Part shown: positions 9,324 to 18,177 of the stretch, piece by piece
Layout: each line of letters starts with the position of its first letter
How positions within the stretch are numbered: position 1 is the first letter of the stretch
NCBI RefSeq assembly: GCF_025148635.1
Contig: NZ_CP102269.1
Coordinates: forward strand, 1,550,001-1,614,000
Direction: 5' to 3'
From: Butyricimonas virosa
GTDB lineage: Bacteria; Bacteroidota; Bacteroidia; Bacteroidales; Marinifilaceae
DNA length: 64,000 nucleotides
The notes under the pieces: generated by a model
What the model was told of the DNA's origin: nothing
Seen by the model: the letters and a program-made list of their open reading frames with translations, nothing else
The model's database searches: none
Position numbers and translations under genes: made by a program

Positions 9324-9653
9324 TTAATCTTTTAAGAGTTTCGGATTTTTTTTGTGACGATTAGCATCTCTTGCCGTTTTTTTTGCAAAATTATTGTTTA
9401 CGGCCTCGTTCAAATCTACTCCCGTTTGATTTGCCAAGCATACCAATACCCAAAGAACATCACTCAACTCTTCTGCCAAATTATCCTTCTCTCCTTCCTT
9501 GTACGATTGTTCTCCATATTTTCGAGCTATTACCCTTGCGAGTTCTCCGACCTCTTCAACCAGAATGGTCATGTTTGTCAATTCGTTAAAATATCTTACC
9601 CCGTGGGTCTTGATCCATGCATCTACTGCGGTTTGTAATTCTGCGATATCCAT
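9324..9653 (-). CDS. MazG-like nucleotide pyrophosphohydrolase
   Basis: About 109 residues from the ATG at 9653; a TTG extension to 9662 is less likely. The all-alpha NTP pyrophosphohydrolase core is visible: LVEEVGELARVIARKYGE holds the EExxE metal-binding helix and NLAEELSDVLWVLVCLANQ holds the ExxD helix. This short form is usual for Bacteroidota MazG-like proteins, which hydrolyse (d)NTPs to NMP and pyrophosphate and act as house-cleaning enzymes. It lies in the same orientation as dtd, separated from it by the four-helix-bundle cassette. Confidence 0.85.
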   Translation of the reverse strand: MDIAELQTAVDAWIKTHGVRYFNELTNMTILVEEVGELARVIARKYGEQSYKEGEKDNLAEELSDVLWVLVCLANQTGVDLNEAVNNNFAKKTARDANRHKKNPKLLKD

Positions 9654-9670
9654 TGTTACCAAGTTAAAAG

Positions 9671-9991
9671 TTAAAAACTAAAAGATAAAAGTTCATTATT
9701 GTCTTTTTCCATCCTTGTAAAATTATTCTCGTCAATATATCCTGTGTCTTTTAAAAGATTAAGTCAGTAATTCGTTTCATTTGCCTCTTTAAGGCTAATG
9801 TAAAACTTGTTAATGTAATCAGCTTGACTTTGTGCAAATTCAGCTTCACGGATTAAAGCTCCCGTGGAGGTTCCGCTTTTTAGAATTTGATTGCTGATAA
9901 CAAATTCTTTCTGTTCTTTTTGGAGAAATTGAGCAAGTTTCACGATGCTTATGGCAAAAATATAACTTTTATCTCGTAAAATTGAATCCAT
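9671..9991 (-). pseudogene. Four-helix-bundle (23S rRNA intervening-sequence-type) protein with an in-frame stop
   Basis: The reading frame from the ATG at 9991 gives 75 residues typical of the four-helix-bundle family (SGTSTGALIREAEFAQSQADYINKF, then SLKEANETNY) and stops at a TGA (9764-9766). Family members continue here with W. Reading through the TGA, the same frame carries on without another stop as LNLLKDTGYIDENNFTRMEK to a TAA at 9671-9673, giving the usual family length of ~106 residues. A single TGG-to-TGA change therefore explains the truncation. The gene sits between 15-bp inverted repeats (9679-9693 and 9994-10008). The family's function is unknown. Confidence 0.75.
9679..9693 (+). 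repeat. Left inverted repeat of the four-helix-bundle cassette
   Basis: TAAAAGATAAAAGTT, exactly complementary to 9994-10008 on the other side of the four-helix-bundle gene. Both lie in longer A/T-rich runs built from AAAAGTT units, which makes the match less specific than its length suggests. Confidence 0.55.
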
Positions 9992-9993
9992 GT

Positions 9994-10008
9994 AACTTTT
10001 ATCTTTTA
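9994..10008 (-). repeat. Right inverted repeat of the four-helix-bundle cassette
   Basis: AACTTTTATCTTTTA, the perfect inverse of 9679-9693. It lies three bases upstream of the cassette's start codon. Confidence 0.55.
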
Positions 10009-10031
10009 ACTTTTAGTTGTTAGTTTCACAA

Positions 10032-10484
10032 TCATTGTCGATTCTTAGAATCGATGATGATTGTGACGGGGCCATCATTGATTAATTCGACTTTCATGTC
10101 AGCTCCGAATTGTCCGGTTTGAACTTCTTTGTGAAGCTCCTGGCTTAGGGTTGTTACAAATTTTTCATATAACGGGACAGAGATAGCGGGAGGAGCTGCA
10201 TCAATATACGAGGGGCGGTTGCCTTTTTTGGTTCGAGCCATGAGGGTAAATTGGCTGACCGTGAGAATTTCGCCATTTGTGTCTAAAACGGATTTGTTCA
10301 TAACTCCATTCTCGTCATCGAAGATACGGAGATTTACAATTTTGGAGGTAAGCCAATTAATGTCGTCATCCGTGTCATCAGATTGGATACCCACTAATAT
10401 AAGCATTCCTTTGCCTATCGAAGAAAACAACTGTTGCTCGATGGTAACACTGGCACGTGTCACTCGTTGAATAACTACTTTCAT
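10032..10484 (-). CDS. dtd: D-aminoacyl-tRNA deacylase
   Basis: 150 residues, the standard DTD length. It opens with MKVVIQRVTRASV and contains the SQFTLMA motif (77-83) and the C-terminal Gly-cisPro motif NDGPVT (136-141) that contacts the substrate across the dimer. The enzyme hydrolyses D-amino acids (and glycine mischarged on tRNA-Ala) from tRNA in the cytoplasm as a translation quality-control step. All family hallmarks are present. A strong stem-loop lies between it and the upstream aminotransferase gene, so it is probably a separate transcript. Confidence 0.95.
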   Translation of the reverse strand: MKVVIQRVTRASVTIEQQLFSSIGKGMLILVGIQSDDTDDDINWLTSKIVNLRIFDDENGVMNKSVLDTNGEILTVSQFTLMARTKKGNRPSYIDAAPPAISVPLYEKFVTTLSQELHKEVQTGQFGADMKVELINDGPVTIIIDSKNRQ

Positions 10485-10499
10485 TTTGAACTTAGTCTT

Positions 10500-10560
10500 A
10501 AAATTTAGAGTGAAATATATGAATTTTATTCATATACTCCACTCTAATATTTTAAATTTA
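10500..10560. terminator. Nested stem-loop between the aminotransferase and dtd genes
   Basis: TTAGAGTG (10505-10512) pairs with CACTCTAA (10540-10547), and inside it ATATGAAT pairs with ATTCATAT around a TTT loop. A/T-rich flanks extend the pairing. It is a plausible factor-independent terminator for the reverse-strand aminotransferase gene. Confidence 0.55.
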
Positions 10561-10569
10561 CATTCTAGA

Positions 10570-11793
10570 TTATTTTTTTCTAGCGTATAGTTCTTTGATT
10601 GCGTCGGCTAATCTCTTAACACCTTCGATGTTCATTTCCTCGCTCATGTAAGAGAAGTTGATTCGCATAGTGTTTTTACCTCCACCGTTAACAAAGAACA
10701 CGGTTCCAAGTACGAATGCCACGTTCTTCTCAATAGCGATCTGGAATAATTCTTCAGCATCGTATCCTTCCGGCAAGGTTAAGAATAGGAACAAACCACC
10801 TTCCGGGCGAGTCCAGGTGACACCTTCCGGCATGTATTTCTCGAAAGCACCTAACATGGCTTCCAATTTACCGCGATACATATCAACAATTTTCTTTACG
10901 TTGGCATCGAAGTAGTTCTTCTGGAAGAATTTAACCGTGATTTTCTGTAAGAAAGCAGAGGTACAAAGATCTGTGCTTTGTTTTGCTTTTACGAAGTTGT
11001 CGATAACCATCGGATGAGCGAGAACCCAACCCATACGGAATCCCGGCATGAATATCTTGGAGAAAGTTCCTAACGTGATCACGTTACCCTCTCCATTATC
11101 CAAATCGTACAACATACGTTGCGGTTTTCCGGAAAAACGTAGTTCACGGTAAGGACTATCCTCAATAATCATGATCTCGTGTTTTTTGGCAATATTCAGA
11201 ATTTCGATTCTTCTAGCTTCTGGCATGGTCATACCTGCAGGATTCTGGAAGTCCGGAATCAAGTAGATGAATTTCGGTTTTTCACCTTTAGCCTTCATTT
11301 CGGCCAAAGTTTTTTCCAGTTCCACGGCACTCATACCTTGTTCGTCCTGAGGAATACCAACGCCTACACCACCGTAAGAATTGAATGCTCCAAGGGCTCC
11401 AAGATAAGAAGGTAATTCGCAAATATATTTGTCTCCACGGTTCAAGAAAATCTTACCAACAGTATCCAAACCTTGTTGAGAAGAAGTGATGATCGTGATA
11501 TTTTCTTTTGTAACATAGCTCAAGCCTTGATCCCGGTAACGTTGAGCAAGGATTTCCAATAATTCAGGAACTCCTTCGGTTGAACCGTACTGGCAAGCGG
11601 CAGCACCATCCGTGGCAATTACTTCCGCGCAAATTTCTTGTAATTGTTCTAATGGGAAAGATTCTTTAGCGGGAAGCCCCCCGGCGAAAGAAATAATTTC
11701 CGGCTTTTGAGTTAATTTCAACAACTCTCTGATAGCAGAGCGCTTCATCCCTTTGGCGCTGTCTGATAGAATTTCTTTGTAGTCGCTAACCAT
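10570..11793 (-). CDS. PLP-dependent aminotransferase, fold type I (LysN/2-aminoadipate type)
   Basis: 407 residues of class I/II aminotransferase. The PLP lysine is K246 in TLGTFSKIFMPGFRMGW. The substrate/PLP pocket motif DFQNPAGMTM (181-190) and EDSPYRELRF (211-220) are characteristic of the MocR-like/LysN subgroup, which uses 2-oxoglutarate with broad amino-acid donors (2-aminoadipate, aromatic or branched-chain). No N-terminal GntR domain is present, so it is an enzyme and not a MocR regulator. The exact donor cannot be assigned from sequence. Confidence 0.85.
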   Translation of the reverse strand: MVSDYKEILSDSAKGMKRSAIRELLKLTQKPEIISFAGGLPAKESFPLEQLQEICAEVIATDGAAACQYGSTEGVPELLEILAQRYRDQGLSYVTKENITIITSSQQGLDTVGKIFLNRGDKYICELPSYLGALGAFNSYGGVGVGIPQDEQGMSAVELEKTLAEMKAKGEKPKFIYLIPDFQNPAGMTMPEARRIEILNIAKKHEIMIIEDSPYRELRFSGKPQRMLYDLDNGEGNVITLGTFSKIFMPGFRMGWVLAHPMVIDNFVKAKQSTDLCTSAFLQKITVKFFQKNYFDANVKKIVDMYRGKLEAMLGAFEKYMPEGVTWTRPEGGLFLFLTLPEGYDAEELFQIAIEKNVAFVLGTVFFVNGGGKNTMRINFSYMSEEMNIEGVKRLADAIKELYARKK

Positions 11794-12070
11794 GTTTATT
11801 CTTATTTAAAGTGAATATACGCTGTTAAGTATTTGTGTTGCGAAGTTAATAATAAGTTTTTGAAATAAAATTTTTCATATCAGTTTTTTATTAAAATCGA
11901 TTGCGGTACTTTCATTTTGTATGTTTTCGAGCTTTTTTAGTAATAATTTGAATTTCGAGAGCTTTGTAGTTGTATTTTGCTTGGATGAAAGTTTCTTCAA
12001 AGGAGTAGAGGAGGTAATATGATGCTATGGGATTTTCTCGACTAGAAAAAGAAGACTAATGTGATAATTA
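11794..12070. other. Intergenic A/T-rich stretch
   Basis: No open frame, hairpin or repeat was recognised between the aminotransferase start and the tRNA promoter. It should hold the reverse-strand aminotransferase promoter, but I found no clear TAnnTTTG box. Confidence 0.5.
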
Positions 12071-12102
12071 TTTGGAATAAACCGTTTTTTCGATTAGCTT
12101 TG
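12071..12102 (+). promoter_or_regulatory. Consensus Bacteroidota promoter for tRNA-Arg
   Basis: TTTG at 12071-12074, exactly 20 bases, then TAGCTTTG at 12095-12102: a perfect match to TTTG-N19-21-TAnnTTTG. Transcription should begin about seven bases before the tRNA 5' end at 12117. Confidence 0.8.
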
Positions 12103-12116
12103 CGAGCTGAATAGAG

Positions 12117-12188
12117 GCCCTTGTAGTTCAACGGATAGAACGGAAGTTTCCTAAACTTTAAATGGCAGTTCGATTCTGCCCGGGGGTA
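12117..12188 (+). tRNA. tRNA-Arg (anticodon CCT)
   Basis: Folds as a cloverleaf by eye. The acceptor stem is GCCCTTG with CGGGGGT (some G-T pairs) and discriminator A. The D arm is GTTC/GAAC, the anticodon stem GAAGT/ACTTT with loop TTCCTAA (anticodon CCT, reading AGG), and the T arm GGCAG/CTGCC with loop TTCGATT. CCA is not encoded, as usual in many Bacteroidota tRNAs. A consensus promoter lies upstream and a hairpin terminator downstream. Confidence 0.9.
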
Positions 12189-12208
12189 CTGAAAAGATAA
12201 AAAAGTTA

Positions 12209-12251
12209 AAAGCTAAAAGTTAAGGTGATCCGGTTACTTTTAGCTTTTTTT
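12209..12251 (+). terminator. Rho-independent terminator of tRNA-Arg
   Basis: AAAGCTAAAAGT (12209-12220) pairs perfectly with ACTTTTAGCTTT (12236-12247) and is followed by more T residues. A 12-bp stem with a 15-base loop. Confidence 0.75.
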
Positions 12252-12460
12252 GCTTGAAAAAGGGAAATGGGCGTGGCCTCTTGTGATAATATACGGGGGA
12301 TAGCCGTTGAAGTCCCGGTGAAGATAGGGGACATTTTCGCTTCTTTTTCGGAACAACTTCGGTACTCTTTCGCTCGCCGGGTGTAGGTGAAGCGAGTGTG
12401 TTTCCAATGTATGCTGGGCGAGAATATTTATTTGTATACTATATCAAGGGGTCTATTTGC

Positions 12461-12846
12461 TTATTCGTTATCACATTTGGGTAGCTGGTAACCGATCCGT
12501 TTTCGTTCACCGATCTCTCGATTTTTTACTTGTAATTCGGCTAGTATTTGATTGATTAGTTCGAGTTGCATTCGGGTATCCTCGTTTATATCGTTTTGGT
12601 CGGTAAATATTTAGGATGTTGTCCTCTTCCTCTGTTTAAGGTGCTAAAATTGCACCTTAAAAAATGCCATTCTTCTTTTGTCAGCTCAAACGTAAAGTCC
12701 GGAGGAAATCGTTTCAAATTATTCTTCACGGAACGTTTCAAATATTTTGTTTCTGTACCATATAGTTCGGCTAGGTCAAAATCAAGCATGATCCTTTGTT
12801 CTCGAATCTCGTAAATCTTATCTTGAATGATTTGCAAGTCCATCAC
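12461..12846 (-). pseudogene. ORF6N-domain protein gene with internal deletion and frameshift
   Basis: From the ATG at 12846 the frame encodes the N-terminal ORF6N domain (residues ~1-75: LQIIQDKIYEIREQRIMLDF, LAELYGTETKYLKRSVKNN, FPPDFTFELTKEEW) and stops at 12586. In another frame directly downstream, the characteristic C-terminal tail is readable (EDTRMQLELINQILAELQVK, then RKRIGYQLPK) down to a TAA at 12461-12463. The middle part (the AFTEQGVAML region of full-length relatives) is missing. ORF6N is a phage-type DNA-binding domain. The open part is 86 residues and might still be made, but the gene as a whole is broken. Confidence 0.75.
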
Positions 12847-12989
12847 GGTTATATTATTTTAGTAGGACAAATGTAGTAAAATAGATATGAATCATCACTA
12901 TATAGCTGTAAAGTTAAAGAATATGCAAATCAAAAGTACGTGTTTCATGAATTTCTATTAATTTAGCAGGCGGATAAACAGGATTGAAT

Positions 12990-13523
12990 ATGCTGAAAAG
13001 CTTGAGGTATGGAAAAGAGTTCGAAGAACTGTACACGGGGAACTATTCCCGTTTATACTACTATGCTTATCAGTTTTTGAATGATGCGGAGGTCAGTCGG
13101 GATGTGGTGAATGATGCGTTCGAGTACGTGTGGAAAAACTACGAAAACTTTCGGAAGATGAATGTGGTGGCGATTCTTTTTCAAAGTGTACGGAATAAAA
13201 GCATAGACACCTTCCGGCATAATAAAGTGGAAGAGAATTACGTGGCATTGTATTCCCGGATGTTTTCGGAAGAGGATGCGGGACTGGATGAGGAAAACGA
13301 GAAGATTGAACGGATATATAAAGTATTAGATAGTTTAACCCCGCAGACGAGGCATATCATGGAAGAATGTTATTTTAATCGGAAAAAATACGCAGAGGTT
13401 GCGGAGATGCTAAACATCAGTCCTAGTGCGGTAAAAAAGCACGTTATGAAAGCCTTGCGTTTATTGCGGGAAGAATTTCATATAAATAATGGCTCGGAGG
13501 GGGTGCCCGAAAATGAGGTCTAA
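12990..13523 (+). CDS. ECF RNA polymerase sigma factor (Bacteroides expansion type)
   Basis: About 177 residues from the ATG at 12990 (a TTG at 12984 is possible). Region 2 is recognisable (EFEELYTGNYSRLYYYAYQF, then DVVNDAFEYVWKN), and region 4 has the helix-turn-helix MLNISPSAVKKHVMKALRLL. It precedes a FecR-type anti-sigma gene and a SusC gene with an STN signalling domain. Together these form a classic trans-envelope signalling cascade in which substrate binding at the outer-membrane receptor frees the sigma factor to transcribe the locus. Confidence 0.92.
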   Translation: MLKSLRYGKEFEELYTGNYSRLYYYAYQFLNDAEVSRDVVNDAFEYVWKNYENFRKMNVVAILFQSVRNKSIDTFRHNKVEENYVALYSRMFSEEDAGLDEENEKIERIYKVLDSLTPQTRHIMEECYFNRKKYAEVAEMLNISPSAVKKHVMKALRLLREEFHINNGSEGVPENEV

Positions 13524-13555
13524 ACGTATTAATATAAATTAGGTCGTTAATAAAC

Positions 13556-14698
13556 ATGGATGATCAGGATATGAAAAATAAAAAGGATTTGCTGGATGCT
13601 TTGGATGATCCCGGCTCGTTGAGTCAGGAGGAGCTTGATGCAATTCTGGATGATCCGAAAGAACTGGAAGATGCTCGCTTGCTAGGGGATTACAGGCAAG
13701 CGTTTGCACGTCGTCATGCGTCCTTGAAGCCTGATGTGAATAAAGAATGGAATAACTTCCGGCAAAGTAGAATTTCCGGTAAAAATAAAGGAAAACAATT
13801 GTGGATCGGCATCTCGATAGGTGTGGCGGCCTCTGTGCTTTTATTTTTCAGTTGGCAGATGTTCAATCGGACCTCCTTGGTTCCGGTTAACCAACCTATC
13901 GTGGCTTTTACCGCCAGTACTCAATCTCAAGAAGTTCTTTTGTCCACGGGTGACGGGCGTATGGTGTCTTTATCCGCACCTCAAGCAGATAGTTTGCTAC
14001 GAGAAACAGGTATTACCAGGGGAGACGAGGAGTTGGATTACCAGCAAACGATCCGGGAAACAGAGATACATACATTGACAACTCCCAGGTGTGGGGCTTA
14101 TCAACTTCGTTTGGCAGATGGAACTCAAGTATGGTTAAATGCCGAGAGTCGTTTGAAATATCCCAGTCGCTTCACCGGAGAACAGCGAGTGGTTGAGTTA
14201 GAGGGGGAAGGTTATTTCAAAGTAACGCCCGATTCAAAAAGACCTTTTATTGTAAAATCCGGTAATATCACTACGGAAGTCTTGGGGACCGAGTTCAATG
14301 TCAGAACCTACGTGTCCAATGATTCACACGTAACCTTGTTAAAAGGGAGTGTGAAAGTGAAAAATGTTAGTTCGTCCTCGGAAGTGGTAATATGTCCCGG
14401 GGAGGATGCCCATTTACAAGGAGACGGGACTTTTGACGTGCGAGAAGTCGACACGGACAATTACTATTTATGGACGGAAGGGTATTTTTATTTTGATAAT
14501 GAAACCGTGGTCGAGATCATGCGTGAATTAGGGCGGTGGTATAATATACGGGTAGAATTCGAGAACCCGCAAGCGATGAATTACCGCTTGCATTTCCTTG
14601 CCGAACGCGATCAGAAAATAGAAGAAGTACTACAATTATTGAACATGCTTGGTAAAGTACAAGCGACTTACGAAAACAATAAAATTTCGGTAAAATAA
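13556..14698 (+). CDS. FecR-family anti-sigma factor
   Basis: 380 residues. A cytoplasmic N-terminal part binds the sigma factor. One transmembrane helix follows (WIGISIGVAASVLLFFSW, residues ~83-100), then the periplasmic FecR domain (CGAYQLRLADGTQVWLNAES, then RVVELEGEGYFKV) and a C-terminal DUF4974/STN-like domain (residues ~305-380). It is expected to read the N-terminal signalling domain of the adjacent SusC protein across the periplasm. The start codon lies 32 bases after the sigma gene. Confidence 0.93.
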   Translation: MDDQDMKNKKDLLDALDDPGSLSQEELDAILDDPKELEDARLLGDYRQAFARRHASLKPDVNKEWNNFRQSRISGKNKGKQLWIGISIGVAASVLLFFSWQMFNRTSLVPVNQPIVAFTASTQSQEVLLSTGDGRMVSLSAPQADSLLRETGITRGDEELDYQQTIRETEIHTLTTPRCGAYQLRLADGTQVWLNAESRLKYPSRFTGEQRVVELEGEGYFKVTPDSKRPFIVKSGNITTEVLGTEFNVRTYVSNDSHVTLLKGSVKVKNVSSSSEVVICPGEDAHLQGDGTFDVREVDTDNYYLWTEGYFYFDNETVVEIMRELGRWYNIRVEFENPQAMNYRLHFLAERDQKIEEVLQLLNMLGKVQATYENNKISVK

Positions 14699-14788
14699 AA
14701 AATTTTTATCGTTTCTGGTACCCGATTTACATCTCAAAACGAAATCTGAATAAAGAATACGTATTTGAGTCATGTAAAATTAAATTAA

Positions 14789-17700
14789 ATGAACAAATTT
14801 ATGAAACACCAGAAACTCCAATTCAAGCCGGGCAGTTTTCGACTGAACGGGTTATTCCGGGTTGTCTTCTTGATATGTTGCTTGTTGTCGGCAGGGCTGA
14901 CACAGGCGCAAGAAAAGAAAATCACGGCGGAATTCAAGGATACACCTTTATCCAACGTGTTAAAACAACTGGAAAAACTTTCTACCTACAAGATCCTCTT
15001 TACATACGACGACGTGCAGTCCTATAAAGTGACCGTTTCGTTAAAGGATGCGACTATCACCGAGGCTTTGCAAAAAGTACTTGATGGTAAACCTTTTGTT
15101 TTCTCGGATGTGGCGAATGGGAAATATATATCGGTCGTCTACCAACCCAAGAAAAAGTCTGATACCACGAAAGAGATCAAGGGAAAAGTCGTGGATAGTA
15201 AAGGAGAAACTGTTATCGGGGCAACGGTTCGGGTTGTGAATGCTACAATCGGAACAGCCACGGATATTGACGGGAATTTTACCTTGCGTGTTCCGGAAAA
15301 CGTGATGACACTTGAAATCGGGGTTGTCGGGATGAAGACACAACTAGTTTCCATCAAAGACAAAACCGAAGTGCGTGTTGTAATGGAAGAAGATAATACC
15401 GTGCTGGAAGACGTGGTGGTTACCGGTATTTTCAAGAAGGCGAAGGAGAGTTACACGGGGGCGGTATCCAGTATTAATGCCGAGCAATTGAAGATGTACA
15501 AGGGGCAAAACGTGTTGCAGACGTTGAAAAATATTGATGCTTCGTTGAATTTCACGGTGAATAATGCGGTGGGAAGTAATCCGAATGCCGTTCCGCAGAT
15601 TAATATCCGGGGAAATTCTTCTTTGCCGATAAGCGTGCAGGAGTATAACGAGAGTGCTTCGAATGCTGTTAATACTCCCTTGATTATCCGGGATGGTTTC
15701 GAGATTTCTCTTGAACAGTTGATGGATTATAATGATGACGAGATCGAGTCGATTAATATATTGAAGGATGCGGCAGCCACGGCGATTTACGGTTCACGCG
15801 GTTCGAATGGTGTGATCGTGGTGATCACGAAACAACCGGAGGCCGGGAAGTTGCGGGTGAACGTGGAGGTCGGTATGGATTTGGAGATTCCGGATTTGAG
15901 TTCTTACGATTTGTTGAATGCCGCGCAGAAGTTGGAATTGGAGAGAAGTTTGGGGTTGTATGATAACACTGTGGCCCCGAGTAATGACGTGTGGTATAAA
16001 GAGGCTTATTATAAGAGATTGCGGGATGTGCTTTCAGGCACGGATACGGATTGGTTGAGTAAACCGTTGCACACGGGTGTCGGGACGCATTATAATTTGC
16101 GGATGGAAGGTGGTAGCGAACAGTTCCGCTGGGGTGTTTCAGCGGCTTACAAGGATATTCAGGGTGCGATGAAGGAATCCTCCCGGCGTAATTTTAACGG
16201 GTCGGTTACTTTGATGTACCAGATGAAGAAGCTTATTTTCAGGAATTATAGTTCTTACACGACGAACGAGGGGAAGGAGAGTAAGTATGGTAATTTTAGT
16301 GATTACGTGAAGCAACAACCTTATAATGCAGCTTATGATCAAAATGGTAAATTGGTGCGTTATTTTGATGGATTTCACAAAGCTACTGGTAAATCGCAAA
16401 ATCCGTTGTATGACGCTACATTGAATATTTTTGATAAAAGTGGTTATCAAGCATTGACGAATAATTTCTCGGTGGAATGGAAGCCGACGGAAGAGTTGAC
16501 ATTGAGAGGACAAGTGGGGATTTCCGGGAAAAATACGACGAATGATGCATTTTTACCCGCGGAACATTCCACTTTTACCGAGGACGAGTATTATTCAACG
16601 GATGAAGGGTTCTTGCGTAGAGGAACTTACACGTATAGCCCGGGACGGACTAGCAGTTATGACGGAAATCTGACATTGGCTTATAATAAGGTGTTTCATG
16701 ATAAACATCAAGTGTATGTCGGGTTGGATTACTCTTTATCCGAGTCGCGAAGTTATAGTTATAGAATCGTTGCAGAGGGTTTTACAAATGAAGATATAAA
16801 TTTTCTGGGGAGCGCTCGTCAATATGCGAAAGACGAGGGGCCTGGTGGAAGCAAGATGAAGACTCGGCGGATGGGTTTGACGGGAAATGCGAACTATATT
16901 TTTGATAATCGTTATTATGTGGATTTGTCTTACCGTATGGACGGTAGCTCGACTTTCGGTAGTAAAAAGAAATACGCCCAGTTTTGGAGTTCCGGTATCG
17001 GTTGGAATATTCATAACGAAAAGTTTTTTTCGAATGACGTGGTGAATACCTTACGTTTGAAGGCTTCTTACGGGGAAACCGGAACGCAGCAAGGTTCTTC
17101 CAGCGGGGCTTCTACGATTTACAAGTATATTACGGATAACCGTTACATGCATTGGACCGGGGCTGTTTTGCAAGGTTGGGGAAATCCTTACCTGACTTGG
17201 CAGAAAACGAATGAATTTAATATCGGTACGGAGATCGGGTTGTTGCAAGGTCGCGTGAAGGGAGAATTTAATTTTTACACGAAGCGAACCGGTAATTTGT
17301 TATCCAATATGGATTTACCTCATTCGATGGGATTCTCTTCTTACGTGTCTAACGTGGGAGAGGTGAAAAACAGGGGATGGGAAGCTTCGGCAACCGGTTA
17401 TTTGATTCGTGATACGGAACGAGAGATTAATTGGATGATTGGTGGGCAGTTGGTGTATAATAAAAATTATATTTCTAAACTTTCGGAGGCGGTGAAAGCC
17501 CAGAATGAGGCTTATTTGAAAGAGGACGTGGATGTTGCTAATTTGTTTTACGAGGGACGCCCGCAGAATGCTATTTATGCCGTGCGTTCTTTCGGGATTG
17601 ACCCGAGTACGGGTAAGGAGGTTTTCTTGGATAAGAATGGCAAGGAGACGGATATTTGGAATGCTTCTGATAAAGTTTATTTGGGTTCGAAGGATCCGAA

Positions 17701-18154
17701 GTACCGGGGGAATTTTAACACGATGTTTATGTGGAAGGGATTTACTCTTAATATGTCATTCGGTTTTTATTGGGGCGGTAAGGTTTACAACCAGACTTTG
17801 ATTGACCGGGTTGAGGTTACTAGAACCACGTTGATGAGCCAGAACGTGGATGCACGTGTATACAAGGATCGTTGGCAGAAACCCGGTGACGTGGTTTCTT
17901 TCAAGAAGTTCGACAACACGGCAACCCGGGCTACTTCTCGTTTCGTGATGGATGATAATGTTTTCGAGCTTCAGTCTGTTGCCCTTCAATATAAATGGGA
18001 CGAGGGTTGGTTGCATAAGCATACCCCGATAAGTTCGGTTATTTTTAGTGTGAATATGTCAGACCTTTTCCATTTTTCAACCGTGAAGATGGAACGGGGA
18101 ACGAGTTACCCGTATGCCCGGAATATTCTGGGTAGTGTGAAATTCTTATTTTGA
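14789..18154 (+). CDS. SusC/RagA-family TonB-dependent transducer with STN domain
   Basis: 1121 residues. In order: a signal peptide region ending near VFLICCLLSAGLTQA, an STN signalling domain (residues ~45-110, ITAEFKDTPLSNVLKQLEKL), a carboxypeptidase-regulatory-like beta-sandwich (~130-210), a TonB plug (~215-350, including ESINILKDAAATAIYGSRGS), and a long 22-strand barrel ending in VKFLF, a typical aromatic outer-membrane terminus. It pairs with the SusD protein downstream to import a nutrient. The STN domain links it to the sigma/FecR pair. The ligand is unknown; no glycan-degrading enzymes are encoded here, so a peptide or other non-glycan substrate is possible. Confidence 0.95.
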   Translation: MNKFMKHQKLQFKPGSFRLNGLFRVVFLICCLLSAGLTQAQEKKITAEFKDTPLSNVLKQLEKLSTYKILFTYDDVQSYKVTVSLKDATITEALQKVLDGKPFVFSDVANGKYISVVYQPKKKSDTTKEIKGKVVDSKGETVIGATVRVVNATIGTATDIDGNFTLRVPENVMTLEIGVVGMKTQLVSIKDKTEVRVVMEEDNTVLEDVVVTGIFKKAKESYTGAVSSINAEQLKMYKGQNVLQTLKNIDASLNFTVNNAVGSNPNAVPQINIRGNSSLPISVQEYNESASNAVNTPLIIRDGFEISLEQLMDYNDDEIESINILKDAAATAIYGSRGSNGVIVVITKQPEAGKLRVNVEVGMDLEIPDLSSYDLLNAAQKLELERSLGLYDNTVAPSNDVWYKEAYYKRLRDVLSGTDTDWLSKPLHTGVGTHYNLRMEGGSEQFRWGVSAAYKDIQGAMKESSRRNFNGSVTLMYQMKKLIFRNYSSYTTNEGKESKYGNFSDYVKQQPYNAAYDQNGKLVRYFDGFHKATGKSQNPLYDATLNIFDKSGYQALTNNFSVEWKPTEELTLRGQVGISGKNTTNDAFLPAEHSTFTEDEYYSTDEGFLRRGTYTYSPGRTSSYDGNLTLAYNKVFHDKHQVYVGLDYSLSESRSYSYRIVAEGFTNEDINFLGSARQYAKDEGPGGSKMKTRRMGLTGNANYIFDNRYYVDLSYRMDGSSTFGSKKKYAQFWSSGIGWNIHNEKFFSNDVVNTLRLKASYGETGTQQGSSSGASTIYKYITDNRYMHWTGAVLQGWGNPYLTWQKTNEFNIGTEIGLLQGRVKGEFNFYTKRTGNLLSNMDLPHSMGFSSYVSNVGEVKNRGWEASATGYLIRDTEREINWMIGGQLVYNKNYISKLSEAVKAQNEAYLKEDVDVANLFYEGRPQNAIYAVRSFGIDPSTGKEVFLDKNGKETDIWNASDKVYLGSKDPKYRGNFNTMFMWKGFTLNMSFGFYWGGKVYNQTLIDRVEVTRTTLMSQNVDARVYKDRWQKPGDVVSFKKFDNTATRATSRFVMDDNVFELQSVALQYKWDEGWLHKHTPISSVIFSVNMSDLFHFSTVKMERGTSYPYARNILGSVKFLF

Positions 18155-18177
18155 TGAACGATTAAAAAGTTACGGAT

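Noticed and set aside
12267..12386. 39-codon forward frame after the tRNA terminator
   Set aside because: Short, with no ribosome-binding or promoter signal and no recognised family; it could easily arise by chance.
12868..12875. TACATTTG box on the minus strand as the ORF6N promoter
   Set aside because: It matches TAnnTTTG, but there is no -33 partner and the gene is broken, so evidence for use is weak.
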